A stretch of DNA of 64,000 nucleotides, taken from Sorghum bicolor. Lineage: Eukaryota; Streptophyta; Magnoliopsida; Poales; Poaceae. The stretch is taken from contig NC_012877.2 in NCBI RefSeq assembly GCF_000003195.3, positions 9,278,855 to 9,342,854 of the forward strand. Direction: 5' to 3'. Under the pieces are notes generated by a model. The model made no database searches, was not told the DNA's origin, and saw nothing but the letters and a program-made list of their open reading frames with translations. This document shows positions 1 to 12,266 of this stretch, piece after piece (position 1 is the first letter of the stretch; each line of letters opens with the position of its first letter). The position numbers and the translations under genes are program-made.

Positions 1-321
1 GAAGCACAGATGAGGACAAAGGGCTTGCCACGCACCAGGTCGTGCCCACCGCGCACGCGCGCACACCGCGCACGGCGCCGCGTGGATAGGACGGCGGACG
101 GCACACTGCGCGGGGCGCTCCATGACCGAGCAACACGCCGGCGGAGAACGCAAGCAGAGGGCGGATTTGGTGAATCTGGAGGAGGAGGGAGGCACGGGGA
201 GGAGAGAAACTGACTGCGGGGGGAGGGGGGGAAGACTGTGGTAACAGGTCAGCTGGTCGGCTGAACGGTAAAGGGGTAAAGAGGGGTCAAGCCAGGGACA
301 AAACACGCTCGTGATAGATCT

Positions 322-456
322 GCGTCGGGACTTCCGGCGCACGTCGGAACTTCCGACGCTGGCCGGGACTCCTGACGCCAGCCAGAACACCCAACTGAGG
401 GCTCAGCCCGCAACCACGTCGGAACTCCCGACGCACGTCGGGACTACCGACACAGG
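322..456. repeat. Cluster of degenerate GTCGGRASTYCCGAC near-palindromes, 3' non-coding part of the Sirevirus
   Basis: About five copies of a 15-bp near-palindrome lie here, for example GTCGGAACTTCCGAC and GTCGGAACTCCCGAC. The same word family recurs in the 5' LTR at 6658-6738 and 7448-7770. The surrounding sequence is not otherwise alignable to the LTR, so the motif is shared while its context is not. Confidence 0.8.
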
Positions 457-670
457 GAGACCCAAAAACTTCAAAATTTGAACTCTCTGTGCAATGTGGG
501 GCATAAAGATGATAGACACACATGATTTCAAGGATGACTAGCTGACAAACAAGCATCACATAACTATAGTCATCCATGAAACCTATATCAAATTAGATTT
601 TGAAAATCAGCAAACAAACTTTTCCCAAAGGATTTCTCTTACCTAGATCAATCAAATTATGTGCAAGACA

Positions 671-3397
671 TCAAGTTAGGTTACGTGAATCAATGATATT
701 TAGCTCACTCCTCAAAGCACAAAATCTTGACTCATCTAGGGGCTTTGTGAAGATATCGGCTAGTTGTTTATCGGTGCTCACATGATGAAGTGTGATATCT
801 CCATTGGCTTCGTGGTCTCTCAAAAAGTGATGCCGGATGTCTATGTGCTTTGTTCGAGAGTGGTTTACAGGGTTGTTTGCCAACTTAATGGCACTCTCGT
901 TGTCACACAAAAGAGGAATCTTGGTTAGCTCACAACCGAAGTTTTTGAGGGTTTGCTTCATCCAAAGTAGTTGGGCACAGCATGCACCGGCCGCCACATA
1001 CTCGGCCTCAGCGGTGGACAAAGCAACGGAGTTCTGCTTCTTAGAGCTCCAAGACACCAAAGACCTACCAATAAATTGGCAAGTCTCGGTGGTACTCTTT
1101 CGACTTACTTTGCAACCGGCATAATCCGAATCGGAATAGCCAAGTAACTCGAAAGTGGAGCCCTTGGGATACCACAAGCCAAGATTAGGAGTGTGCACTA
1201 AATACCGAAAGATTCTCTTAACAGCCATTAGATGACATTCTTTTGGACTAGCTTGAAATCTTGCACACATGCACACACTAAGCATAATATCGGGCCTAGA
1301 TGCACAAAGGTAAAGGAGGGATCCAATCATGGAGCGGCATACCTTTTGATCGACGTCCTTTCCTCCTTGGTCAAGGTCAAGATGCCCACTTGTTGGCATC
1401 AGTGTTTTGATGGGTTTGGCTTTGTCCATGTCGAACTTCTTTAGCATATCGTAGGTGTACTTTGTTTGACTTATGAACGTGCCATCTTTGAGTTGCTTGA
1501 TTTTAAATCCAAGAAAGAACTTCAACTCACCCATCATAGACATCTCAAACCTGTTCGTCATAATCCTACTAAATTCCTCACAAAAATCTTCATTAGTACT
1601 ACCAAATATTATGTCATCGACATATATTTGGCATACAAAAATATCATTATTGACTTTGCGAGTAAACAAGGTAGCATCGGCCTTTCCTATCTCAAACCCT
1701 TGTTTGAGTAGGAAGTCCTTTAAGCAATCATACCAAGCTCTAGGGGCTTATTTAAGCCCATAGAGTGCTTTGTCGAGCTTGTAGACGTGGTTTGGAAACT
1801 TGGGATCTTCAAAGCCTGGTGGTTGCTCAACATACACCAACTCGGATAGGGGGCCATTAAGAAATGCACTCTTCACGTCCATTTGATATAGCTTGAAATC
1901 ATGATGGGTAGCATAGGCTAGTAGAATACGAATGGATTCTAGCCTTGCCACCGGTGCGTAGGTCTCTCCAAAATCCAAGCCTTCTATTTGAGTGAAACCT
2001 TGAGCCACCAATCTTGCCTTGTTCCTTGTCACCACGCCACGCTCATCTTGCTTGTTCCGAAAGACCCATTTGGTTCCAATCACATTTTGGATGGGCCTTT
2101 CCACCAAGGACCAGACTTCATTCCGTGTGAAGTTGTTCAACTCTTCTTGCATGGCCATCATCCAATCTTCATCATCAAGTGCTTCTTCCACCCTATGAGG
2201 TTCCAAAGGAGAAACAAACGAGTAATATTCACAAAAACTTGCTAAATGAGAACGTGTCGTTACCCCTCGTCGAATGCTTCCCAAAATGTTATCAACGGGA
2301 TGATCCTGTTGAATTGATTGATGTACTCTAGGATGTGGCACTTGAGTTGATCTTTGAATGGGGCCATCATCTTCTTCATCATCATAGCCATGATCTATTG
2401 GAAGACCAAGACTATGATCTTGTGGATGATTGTCTTCACTTGTGTGGTCAAGGTTAAGATGGGGTTGAGCTTGCACATTGTTGCCACAATCTTCATTGAT
2501 TCTTGATGCGGAAGCCTCACCATGCTCATTGGATGAGCCATGATGAATGATAGAATCATGATCAATATGCACAACACTTTCTTCAACGTCATCTTCAATG
2601 GGCTTTATCTCACCAATTGCTAGCTTCTTGATAGCTTCATGTGCAGCTGCTTCATTACCTACAATCTCAACATTGACTTGCTCCTTTTGAGAGCCATCGG
2701 TTTCATCAAAGGTCACGTCTACCGCGATTTCAATCAAACCGGAGGTTTTATTGAAAACACGATATCCATGTTCGTTAGTACCATAACCAAGCATTAAACC
2801 TTCATCAACCTTTGGTGCAAACTTTGAGCTTTTGGATTTTTTGTTAAGTATGAAACACTTGGATCCAAAAACTCTAAAGTAGTGCACCTTAGGCTTTTTA
2901 CCGGTTAGAAGTTCATAGGCGGTCTTTTCTCTTTTCTTGTGAAGATACAAGCGGTTGATAGCATGACACGCCGTGTGGACTGCTTCCGCCCAAAAGTTCA
3001 CCGGAGTCTTGTATTCATCCAACATTGCTCTTGCGGCTTCTATGAGTGTCTGGTTCTTTCTCTCCACAACACCATTTTGTTGAGGAGTATACGGAACCGA
3101 AAACTCATGTTTGATTCCTTCTTCATCAAGGTACTCTTCGATGTTTGTGTTCTTGAACTCCGTCCCATTGTCACTTCTAACTTCCTTGATCTTGACATCA
3201 AACTCATTTTGGGCTCTTCTTGCAAACTTCTTGAAAATTCCTTGGACCTCACTCTTATCACGCAAAAAGAAAACCCAAGTGTAACGTGAATAATCATCAA
3301 CAATCACAAAACCATATTTGTTACCACCAATGCTTATGTAAGCCACGGGTCCAAATATGTCCATGTGTAGCAGCTCCAAGGGCCTTTCGGTTGTCAC
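671..3397 (-). pseudogene. Sirevirus pol: integrase, reverse transcriptase and RNase H, interrupted
   Basis: The integrase core reads from 3397 downward with its acidic residues in [15 protein letters not shown] and VVERKNQ contexts (DD35E type). A variable acidic linker follows, then the RT N-terminal part ([30 protein letters not shown]). At 1748-1750 the expected CAA of the [12 protein letters not shown] motif is TAA; the frame continues unchanged beyond it. RT resumes with catalytic IYVDDIIFGS, then RNase H with DSDYAGCKVSRKST, STAEAEYVAA and ADIFTKPLD, ending at 671. The single transition-type stop is the only break seen in this part. Product function (integration and cDNA synthesis) is family knowledge; this copy cannot make it intact. 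Confidence 0.88.
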
Positions 3398-3467
3398 GAT
3401 GTTCTTTGCGGGATGCTTAGCTCCTACTTGCTTTCCAGCTTGGCATGCACTGCAAATACTGTCTTTC

Positions 3468-4335
3468 TCAAAAGAAACATTTGTTAGTCCAAGTATATAT
3501 GTGTTCGCCTTTTTGAAGTTTGGCCAAGTTCCTCATCCCAACATGGGCAAGTCGGCGATGCCATAACCACCCCATGCTAGATTTTGCCATTAGACAAGTC
3601 TCGGACTTTACTCTATTTGATGTGAAATCAACTAGATAGAGTTTCCCTTTTAGGTGACCCGTAAATGCAATAGAGGAATCCTCCCTTCTATAGACTTCCA
3701 CACCCTTATCCGTAAAGATACAATTGTAACCCATTTCACAAAGTTGCGAGACGGACAACAAATTGTAACTCAATGAATTTACAAGTAAAATATTGGAAAT
3801 GGAGTTATCATTTGAGATAGCAATTTTACCCAAACCAAGTACTTCTCCTTTTCCATTGTCACCAAATACAATGTTTCCACTTTGTTCACCACTAGGTTGG
3901 AATGATGTGAACATATCCTTCTCTCCGGTCATATGATTGGTGCATCCACTATCCAACACCCAACTTGTTCCACCGAAGGAATATTCCTACAAAGACAATT
4001 CAAACTTGTGTTTTAGGTACCCAAATAGATTTGGGTCCTAGGGGGTTAGTCACATAAAGTTTTGACACCCAAACACTCCTCAATATTTCCTTCCTCTTGT
4101 GGGCACCAACATACTTTACCAATATCTTGCCATATTTGCCCCAACAACACATATAGTCACTAGCATAGCACCATGGAAGTGGTGCTTGTGGCTTGGGAGC
4201 TTCGTATGGCTTTATCTTGCTTTCCTTGTTGCTCGTAGGTTGAATCAACGGAAGATGAACCTTGTTGTTTGCCTTGCATATAAGCTCATCAAGGGCAACA
4301 CCCTTGTTGAACTTTACACAAGGCACTCCGTTCAC
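3468..4335 (-). pseudogene. Sirevirus protease and GAG-pre-integrase region
   Basis: From 3959 downward the frame begins MLDSGCTNHMTG, the aspartic protease active site (DSG). The GAG-pre-integrase signature [14 protein letters not shown] follows, the start of the HHCC zinc-binding domain. Shortly after, near 3500, the reading frame shifts and the ORF ends at 3468; the integrase then continues in another frame from about 3397. Upstream, 4335-4000 is an open segment rich in basic residues that lies between gag and protease. At least one frameshift separates protease from integrase, so no single polyprotein can be made. Confidence 0.8.
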
Positions 4336-4646
4336 AATGTTTCTTCCATTGTCCTTTCCATCATACCTATTAAAGCCAAGTCCTTCCTTGATGGAAGGGT
4401 GTCTAAATGCCTTGTATATAGTCTTTTAGATTGCTCTTGGCATTTACACCCCTTCTTAATTTCCATCTTCAACCTATTGATTTCCTTGTCCTTTCTCTCT
4501 AGCTCAACAAGGTTAGTAGCATATGCATTTACATCAATTTTATAGCATCTTTTACAATCGTTGCTAGTGGAGACATTAGAGTCTTTGGTTGCCTTAGGAG
4601 AAGTCGAAGTGCTAGCCCAAAGAGTATTATAGTTTAACTCAAGAGT

Positions 4647-6518
4647 TCAGTATTTTTCCTTAAAGCTTGTGAGGCTTTCTTGAGCTATACTATTTTCATT
4701 TTTAAGGCTAGCTACTTGATCATCAATCGAGGAATGTTCCTTAGTCAATTTCCCAATTGAGTCATTGGCTAAAGACAATTCAACGGTTAACTTTTCAACC
4801 TTCGTCTTTTCCTCGGTGATAGATGCTTCAAGTGCTAGGTTCTTTTCCTTCTCTTGTACAATTATATCACCTTGCATCTCTAAGCATATATCCCTCTTCT
4901 CTAATTTCTTCATTAGACTTTTTATTTTAGTGAAGGCCTTATGACCAAATTTCTTTATCAAGGATGCCTCAAGTTGTTCTACGTTTTCATCATGACTATC
5001 ATATTCATCACTAGAGATTTCGGATGAGGTAGTTACCTTCTCCCTCTTAGCCATAAGGCAAGTTGGAGTGTAGTAGTCATCGTCGATGAGGTTGGCGAAG
5101 AGGCTTGTTGTAGAGTCCAAGTTGGGAAAGAGCCTTGGTGGTGAAGCCTTGTTTGGGAGGTTCATGAGTGATGATGAGGATTTGTGGATGGCAATGTTTG
5201 CACCTCCTTTCTTCTTCTTCTTCTTCTCTTCATCACTTGAGTCACTATCATTGGATACCCATTCTTCACCAAGATGAGCTTCACCCTTTTTATTTCCTTT
5301 GCACTTCTTGTCATTATTCTTGTTGTACTTGTTCTTGTCTTTCATATTTGGGCACTCAGCTATGAAGTGACTGGTTTGGCCACATCCATAGCAAAACCTC
5401 TTCTTCTTTTGATGACCCTTCTTCTTCATAAATTTTCTCAGATTTCTGATGATAAAAGCAACTTCTTGATCGGAATCTTCGTCACCACTTGATGAATCAT
5501 CCTTCACCTTCTTCTTTTCTTGACATGACTTGTGGTGTTCATGGCCTTGCTCTACCTTTAGAGCTACATTCTTGTTGTATCCCATTGCACTAGGATTTTG
5601 ACTATGTGCATTGATTGCATCTTGATCAAGGCACTCATGATGCTTGAGCTTGGCTAGAACTTCTTGAGGTGTCATGCAATCATAGTCGGGCCTTTCCATA
5701 ATCACTGATGCTAGCATGTTGTTCTTTGCCCTATAGGTTCTCAAGATCTTCCTAGCAACCTTGTTTTCATCCCATTCAGTGCTTCCAATAGATCTTATCC
5801 GGTTGACCAAAGACATCATCCTATCAAACATAGCTTGAGTGGATTCACCTTCTAGGAAAACAAATCTTTCCAACTCACCATGAAGTAACTCAATGTTACC
5901 CTTTCTCACACTCTTGTCACCTTCAAATGTTGTCTTCAACACTTCCCAAATATCCTTGGCAACTTCTCTTCCATTCACTTTGTTGAATTCATCTGGAGCC
6001 AAACTTGAAACTAGAATAGCTACTGCTTGTGCATTTTAACGAAAGGTGTGAGCTTCCTCCGGAGTGATCTCTCTATCTTTAGTGGGAAATGTTACACCAA
6101 CATCTACCACTTCCCAGAGATTTGCGGCAATGAGGTGCATCTTCATTTTGTAGGCCCAATAGGGATATCTAGTTCCATCAAAGTGAGGAGGTTTCCCTAG
6201 GTTGATAGATGGAGCATGATGTGAAGCCTTGATGAGCTGTGAATAATCAAAGTTCATGTTGGAGTAGACTCCTTCTGGGTGACCTTCTTCTTTACCTCCA
6301 ACTTCACTTTCATTATCATTGTTTTTGTGTCCACTAGGTCCCTCATCAGATTTCCTACTACCTATTGCATCTTCAACGTTCTTGCTCAGCTCTTCTTTTA
6401 ACTTAGTCATCTCATCTTGCATTTTCTTCATTTCATCTTGAAAGAGCTTTGATTGAGCAGCCAACAGTTCTTTGGCTATTTCCTTAGCCAATTCTTGTGT
6501 CTTTTCGGTTTCCGACAT
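4647..6518 (-). pseudogene. Sirevirus gag (nucleocapsid) with zinc knuckle, one in-frame stop
   Basis: The frame starts at ATG 6518 (MSETEKTQELAKEIAKELL). A coiled-coil-like N-terminal part is followed by a capsid-type domain containing HFDGTRYPYWAYKMKMHL. A TAA at 6036-6038 interrupts it; the same frame continues to 4647. The zinc knuckle CYGCGQTSHFIAECP (CX2CX4HX4C) lies near 5400-5355. A long lysine/glutamate-rich tail with predicted coiled coil follows, as is usual for Sirevirus gag. ORF length with the stop read through is about 620 codons. The stop at 4647 may mark a further break, since gag-like sequence seems to continue toward 4335. Confidence 0.85.
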
Positions 6519-6553
6519 TGTTTCTTCTCACACGGTAAAGTGCTATAAGAAGA

Positions 6554-6569
6554 CCTTGCTCTGATACCA
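6554..6569 (-). other. Primer-binding site of the Sirevirus
   Basis: On the - strand, two bases after the LTR end, the sequence reads TGGTATCAGAGCAAGG. It resembles the initiator-methionine tRNA 3' end complement used by plant copia elements (established knowledge). Confidence 0.85.
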
Positions 6570-7408
6570 ATTGAAAGGATCTAAACAATACCTAGAGGTG
6601 GGGTGAATAGGCATATCTAAAAAATTCTACACAAAACTCAAAGTCACTTGTCAGCAACTATCGGAAGTCCCGACAGTTTGGGTCAGAACTTCCGATGTTG
6701 TCAGAAGTTCCAACGCAAACTGTCAGCAGTTCTGACACCTATGGGAAATGAACTACAAGTGCTTAAATGAACTTTGTGAGATCCACAACTTACAACACCA
6801 CCGTCTAGTGGTTAGATGAGGATGTTGAGAGCCTTCCTTGACACCAAGAGTCCCCCAAACCGTAGATCGAGACCAAACCCTAAAAGGAGGTTGAAGTACA
6901 AGCAAATACAAGTAATACAAGTAGATCTTAAGAAAAGCAACCACAAGAGACACAAGGATTTAACCCGAGGTTCGGCAACCCCACTTAGGAGTTCCTACGT
7001 CCTCGTTGTTGAGGTGACCACCAAGGTCGGAGTCTCTTTCACCTCCTTGCCTCCCTCAAAGTAACCACAAAGGTCACTCGAGCTTTCCACTAAGAAAAAC
7101 CGGGTAATACAAACTTTCCAAGGCTCTTCCACAAGATGGAAGCTCTTGGACGACGCCTAGCCGGCTAGGGTTCCAAGAACCCAAGAGTAATAAACTCAAA
7201 ACCTACCGGCTTGACGAAGAGATCAAGTGCTCAAGCTTCTCAAAGCGTTGCTCTCACTTATCCACTCTCCAATCACTCCAAATGTTAGGTGAATCGAAGT
7301 TGGGAGCCGAGAGGAAGAGGAGAGAGGAGTCTTGAATGCTTGGGAGCTATTTTGTTTGAGGGTTGGTCGCAATGAATGAGTTGGTAACGGTTAGAAACAC
7401 AGAGAGGG

Positions 7409-7417
7409 CTATTTATA
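7409..7417 (-). promoter_or_regulatory. TATA box of the Sirevirus LTR promoter
   Basis: The - strand reads TATAAATAG inside the LTR, about 30 bp downstream of the palindrome cluster in the direction of transcription. Position in the LTR fits the U3/R boundary; the transcription start is not determined. Confidence 0.65.
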
Positions 7418-7447
7418 CTACTGGGAGAAAAGTCTGCTCAGATCTAC

Positions 7448-7770
7448 GTCGGAAGTTCCGACATAGTGTCGGGACTTCTGACACTCACTGGAAAACACTG
7501 TTCAACAGGCAGCCTAGGTCAGCGCAGGAAGTCAGTGTCGGAACTCCCGACGTACGTCGGGACTTCTGACGCGTCAGCACTGCTGACACAGGCCGGGACT
7601 GCTGGCGCTCGCGCGGGGAAACAGCCAGCCAAAGTCCTGGCGTCGGGACTTCCGATGCTTGTCGGGATTTCCGACACGTGCGCGCGTAGAACTCAACGTC
7701 GGGACTTCCGACGTTCACAGTTTTCGCACAGCACGTCGGGAGTTCCGACCCGCGTCGGGACTTCCGACAC
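7448..7770. repeat. Cluster of GTCGGRASTYCCGAC near-palindromes in the LTR
   Basis: By eye about eleven copies of a 15-16 bp palindromic word occur here, for example GTCGGAAGTTCCGAC and GTCGGGACTTCCGAC, with about four more decayed copies at 6658-6738. They sit immediately upstream of the LTR TATA box in the direction of transcription. Palindromic repeats have been reported in Sirevirus LTRs (family knowledge); protein binding here is inference. Confidence 0.8.
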
Positions 7771-8119
7771 CAGAAGTCACAGAAGGTAAACCTAAGTGCA
7801 AGAGAGGTGCTAGAGTGTTTCTAAAAAGTTTTAGTTGAAAGACTTGAGCACTCTATCTTCCCCAAACCAACAACTTTTGAATCCCTCTTGATAGTATGGC
7901 ACACCTATCCCCAAGTTAAAAGATAAACAACTAAGCTCTAGATTGATTCCAACGCCTTTCTCACGAACGAAGATTGGGGGATACCATTTCTTCTTAAATC
8001 AAACCTTTGAATCTTTCATGAGAATAATAGCTGTAGCAAATCTCAAAGACAACGCATTAGTCCCTAAATTGGATGTCATTAATACACCAAAACCCACATA
8101 GGGGGCAAATGCACTTTCA

Positions 8120-9199
8120 GAATAATATTTTTTAAAGAAATTAGCATTGAAATCTTTCTTCTTGTGTCATGTCCTCTTCTAACTACAATTTTATTATGAG
8201 GATAGGGATCCCTATGGGGATTAATTAACCATCGGGGAATGGGGATGGGAGAAAAGTGTCCCCACAAACGTTGTCTATGGATGGGGACATGGATAGGGAA
8301 TCCCCCATGAAGATGGGGATGGGAAGCCATCCCTCGACGGTGAATTCCCCGTGCCATCTCTACAGCTACCATTCATATTGCCAGGTAGTGCACATTTGAT
8401 ATAGTCTATATGTCGTCAGGGTCATAATATACCTACAAAAATATGAAAAATATAAGGTTACTCAACAAGCTAACGAAAAATCTACAAACCTAAAATTTAT
8501 AATTTGGATTCCCTTTCCAAACAAAATTAGATGGCGATGATGATAGACTAAGAACTCTACTATTGGGTGGAGTGATTAACTTAGAGCTTACACCCTCCAT
8601 TATCTTTTTTTCATGACTAAAAAAGGGAATAACTAGAAAAATTGTCAACAATCACCGTGTTTCTCATCCTAATAGACACAATCACTTATCTAGCTTATTT
8701 TACCTTGCCAATAGTGCACTTTCGAACATTCATAAAAAATAGATGTAGTATAATTAAGCTTGACATTATTTGCACATTACAGTGTCAAATGTAGTCTATT
8801 AGGTTTTGTTTGTCTAAATATGGCAAAGATTTGGATTCAACCTCTTTCCATATGTCGCTAACCCTATCATACTAGGAACTTGCACCTAAACCTAACAGGT
8901 GCCAAACACTAAAGCATTAAACTAATCTCATTTCATTACCACATGGATCACATCTAAATAGAATATTCAAACTATTATATATAACCTGACTTTCACAAAT
9001 ATTGTGTTTTGTTTTGAGATGAAAACATATTTTGTATGGTCCCCACACACAATTAGGGAAGATATCTTGTTTTTCCCAAATGAGGTCTGACCCCATTTCC
9101 ATTTCATGACAAAATGGAAATACAAAAGATTGTTTAGATCGGGGAGGGGGAGAAAGGAGGAAAGAGAGTAAACAGTTTAGACAATTGTACACTCTACCT
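8120..9199. other. No gene seen; old repeat DNA with a GGGGAT-rich patch
   Basis: No coding signal was found. From 8200 to 8360 the sequence is rich in GGGGAT/ATCCCC words and ends in a GATGGCACGGGGAATTC-type sequence on the - strand. This resembles the subterminal region of an hAT transposon, but no opposite end was found. The rest is AT-rich and unassigned. Confidence 0.5.
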
Positions 9200-10684
9200 T
9201 AGAGCACAAAAGACCTGCCAAAGAAACTACCTGAGCTTAAGAGATGACATAACCCCTCTAGAGCCTCACAAGTTTAGCTTTAGTTATTACACCTGAATTA
9301 AAAGCAAAGTATCAAAGAACGCTCCTCAAAATATAACCGGTTTAGAAGCAGAGCCATCAAAGTTCTTTTTAACCATCTCCACCGCACACACACGCCCATC
9401 AGATGTCCCGAGCTCCGATGCCACGATGGTCATCATACTTCAGGCGCTTGATCTCATCGCTAGGTGTCCTCTTCAGAAAGAGCAGGTCAATTGACACCTT
9501 TAGCATTGTGTTTACACCATTGTTGAGCATCCTCTAATCAACATCTGCATATAGACCTGTCCATTATTGTATTAGAGCTCCTGCGTGAAATAGAATTTCA
9601 ATCGGGGTTTGAATCAATTTTCCTTCAAAACATATTCTATTTCGAGCCTTCCAAATTGCCTAACATAAGGCAAATATTCCCCCATAGGTGAAAGTTCCTA
9701 CCAGAAGGTAACCAGAATTCACATCACTCCCAGCTTTGTGCTAAGGAAGTGGGGATATTATTAGCTCCGATGAGCTTAGTAATCACCCCAAACAACTTTG
9801 GTAATGGGGCAAGTGAAAAAGAAGATTAATCATCTCATTATAGTCACAAAAGTACCATTTAGGATTTCCAGACCATCTTCTTAGAATCATGTTAGCTTTT
9901 GTTAACAAAGCATAACTGGCCATAAGCTAGATACAAATCTTTATCTTGGAGGGAACTTTGCCCTTCCATATATTTCTTATGATCATGTCCAACATCATTA
10001 GTTGATAATGCATTATACATAGATTTCAAAGAGAACTATTTGGATTTACCAAACTTCCACACTACAACATCCTTAACAAGATTGTGGCTCAGCAGTAAGC
10101 CACCTTATAAATGTGATATGAATCCTACCATTTTTACATCAGCCACATATATGAAGGTTGTTTTTTACCCTTAAGGGCACATACCCTCACTCTCTCACCC
10201 ATTGGATTCATATTGAGAAGTGCGTCTAATCATATAGAGTATAGTGGATTGGGACTATATAACAAATTGGTTTGGGAAAAGTCTACTTCACACCCTCAAC
10301 TATAGGAGATGGACTACTTAACCCCCTCAACTTTATAACCAGACGTTTTACCTCTCTAAACTTTCCAAAACCGTTCAAATAACCCCCTCATGTGGTTTTC
10401 GACGATGGTTTTGCTACAAAGATAGCGGTTTGTCTTTTTCTTTTTTATTTATTTCAACTAAATCTTTGAAAAATCACATTAAATCATAGAAAAACCATAA
10501 AATGAGAAATCCAATTTTGTGGACTCCACATGAATATATAATATGGCATACTTTGTACAAAGTTTTTGCTATAGATTTTACAGAAAATAATATATCAAAA
10601 TCGTCGTATTATTTTTTATAAAATCTATAACAAAAACTTTGTACTAAAGTATATATATATTATATATTCACTATGTAGATCTAC

Positions 10685-12266
10685 TGTTGGTAAATCTTAG
10701 TGTCTATTGGATTATTCCGCAAGCGCACAGAATATATCGATGTAGCACTTCACCGAGGATGAGTATTCCAAGGTATTGTTATTTGTTTTATCCTAAGGGA
10801 AAGCAGTAGCTAGAAATGCTAATAGGAATAAGATCCCTATCCCAATTTAGAAAGTGTAGAGAGGGAGATAATCGATAGATAGAAGGAAGGTGATGATTCA
10901 AAGATAATTGATTAAGACAACTAAAAGATAACTAGTGTAGGTAGCTAGGTGGGAGGACAACAAGTGAGAAAGGTTCTTGTGATTCTAACTCTACTTCTGT
11001 GTTCTAATATAATCAAACAGTAGGAACAACTAGGATTGCTACCTTACTACTTGGTTGCTAGGGATAGCCGAGAAAGCAGGAGACCTAATTCCTCCTAAAG
11101 CGACTATACTCTTATTAGACACCTTGCCTTTTAAGAACTAGCCCCGAACGTGGTGAGAAACCTATAAAACTAGGTAAGATCTGTCACCTCTTGCCAACAC
11201 CCACACTGTCCGTGCGAACCAACAACAACCAAAGGTAAGATTTAGCCTAAGCACCACGCTTACACTATCCCTCACTACTCTAGCTGAATGTACAATACAA
11301 CTAGAGCACCTTGTTACAGGTAGTGGTAAGCAACCAAAGAGTTGGTTACAGGATCACAATCTAGCGTGTAATTACTATAAGACAAGATAGAGCACTATAA
11401 TACTATTGCAATAATATTGCACAAAGTAAATACTTAGAAAAGTAGAAGAAGAATAATATATTAAATAAGAAAAGTCTTACAAGAGAAAGATATAAGAGCA
11501 ATACCAGACTCTCGAGAAGACGACTCCGGAGACCCCGAGCTTCGCTCAACTCAACTCTAACTCTCACACTAAACTATACTACTACTAATGAACTAAGATA
11601 ACCTTTTTGTCTCTTGAATCACACCCTTGAGAGGGTGGATGTAGCCTCTATTTATAGGAAGAGTAGAGGGTGTGCTATGTCATCGATTTGTGTTCTCTCC
11701 ATCTCTCTACTCTTGGATGCATCGTCATTGAAACCGCCATAGATGGACATCCAGGATCTAGCATCATGCATGGAGGCATGCTAAGAGTCAGTGGAGTGAA
11801 GCTAGAAGTCGGTGCCCACATAGAGGGCGGCGGGCGACCCCTCCCTGATAGGGTGGACCCCCTTGTGGCCTTCCACTAGTGTCCCCACATGTCATAGTGT
11901 GGTTCTCATGTTTACTTGCACGTTGGTTTGTTCCCTGTGGGACCATGAATCCATGTGCCTTCATCTTTCACCCTTGATTGAAAGAACAAGTGACATTTGA
12001 GGGTGGAAAGTGACTTGGTGAGGCTTCACATGGATCATGCCACGTCACAAGCCATGGTCATCCCCATGGTGGAGTCGGCCAACCCCACCTTTGTGGGTCC
12101 AGGTGCTCATTCTATTCTGATTTGATTGCTCCTATATCCAAATACTAGGAGTATATGTGGAACCATTTATTGATAAAATATGTCTATGTCATGGTATTCT
12201 TCCTCTATTTCGAAGACTGTTGACGTTGTTTTGATGTGGATTTTTATGGTATATCCAACGTCAACA
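10685..12266 (-). repeat. Solo LTR nested inside the MULE
   Basis: The segment starts TGTTGGTAAATC and ends GTCAACA, with a perfect 5-bp target duplication TCTAC at 10680-10684 and 12267-12271. It has no coding sequence and only one LTR copy, so it is best read as a solo LTR left by recombination between two LTRs. A - strand TATA box at 11648-11656 gives the orientation. Superfamily is not certain; the sequence style suggests Ty3/gypsy. Confidence 0.85.
11648..11656 (-). promoter_or_regulatory. TATA box in the solo LTR
   Basis: The - strand reads TATAAATAG about 610 bp from the LTR 5' end on that strand. It supports a - strand orientation for the LTR; activity is unknown. Confidence 0.5.

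Larger units (their letters stand above)
1..8119 (-). mobile_element. Sirevirus-type Ty1/copia LTR retrotransposon, 3' end outside the window
   Basis: On the - strand the order is 5' LTR (8119 to 6572), primer-binding site, gag, protease, integrase, reverse transcriptase, RNase H, then a 3' untranslated part running out of the window at position 1. Order PR-IN-RT-RH marks Ty1/copia. The long charged gag tail after the zinc knuckle and LTR ends of the TGAAAG/CTTTCA type fit Sireviruses (family knowledge). No sequence near 1-670 matches the outer end of the right-hand LTR, so the 3' LTR is not in the window. The coding region has several in-frame stops and at least one frameshift, so the copy is non-autonomous. 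The nucleotides after the LTR, GAATA at 8120-8124, should be the target duplication, but its partner lies outside. Confidence 0.9.
6572..8119 (-). repeat. 5' LTR of the Sirevirus
   Basis: On the + strand the LTR runs from TGAAAGGATCTAAAC to GCACTTTCA. It starts next to the primer-binding site and its ends form the inverted repeat TGAAAG/CTTTCA. Length is about 1548 bp. It contains a TATA box on the - strand (7409-7417) and two clusters of GTCGG...CCGAC near-palindromes. The outer boundary is set by the CTTTCA end rather than by a matched target duplication, so it is slightly less certain. Confidence 0.82.

Noticed and set aside
1..300. Possible 3' LTR of the Sirevirus
   Set aside because: Only the palindromic word is shared with the right-hand LTR; the LTR end and the TATA region do not match, so this is internal 3' sequence.
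322..7770. CRISPR-like array
   Set aside because: The repeats are palindromic, irregularly spaced, without unique uniform spacers, and this is plant DNA.
11670..11879. Small + strand ORF
   Set aside because: It lies inside the solo LTR, opposite to its orientation, with no motif.
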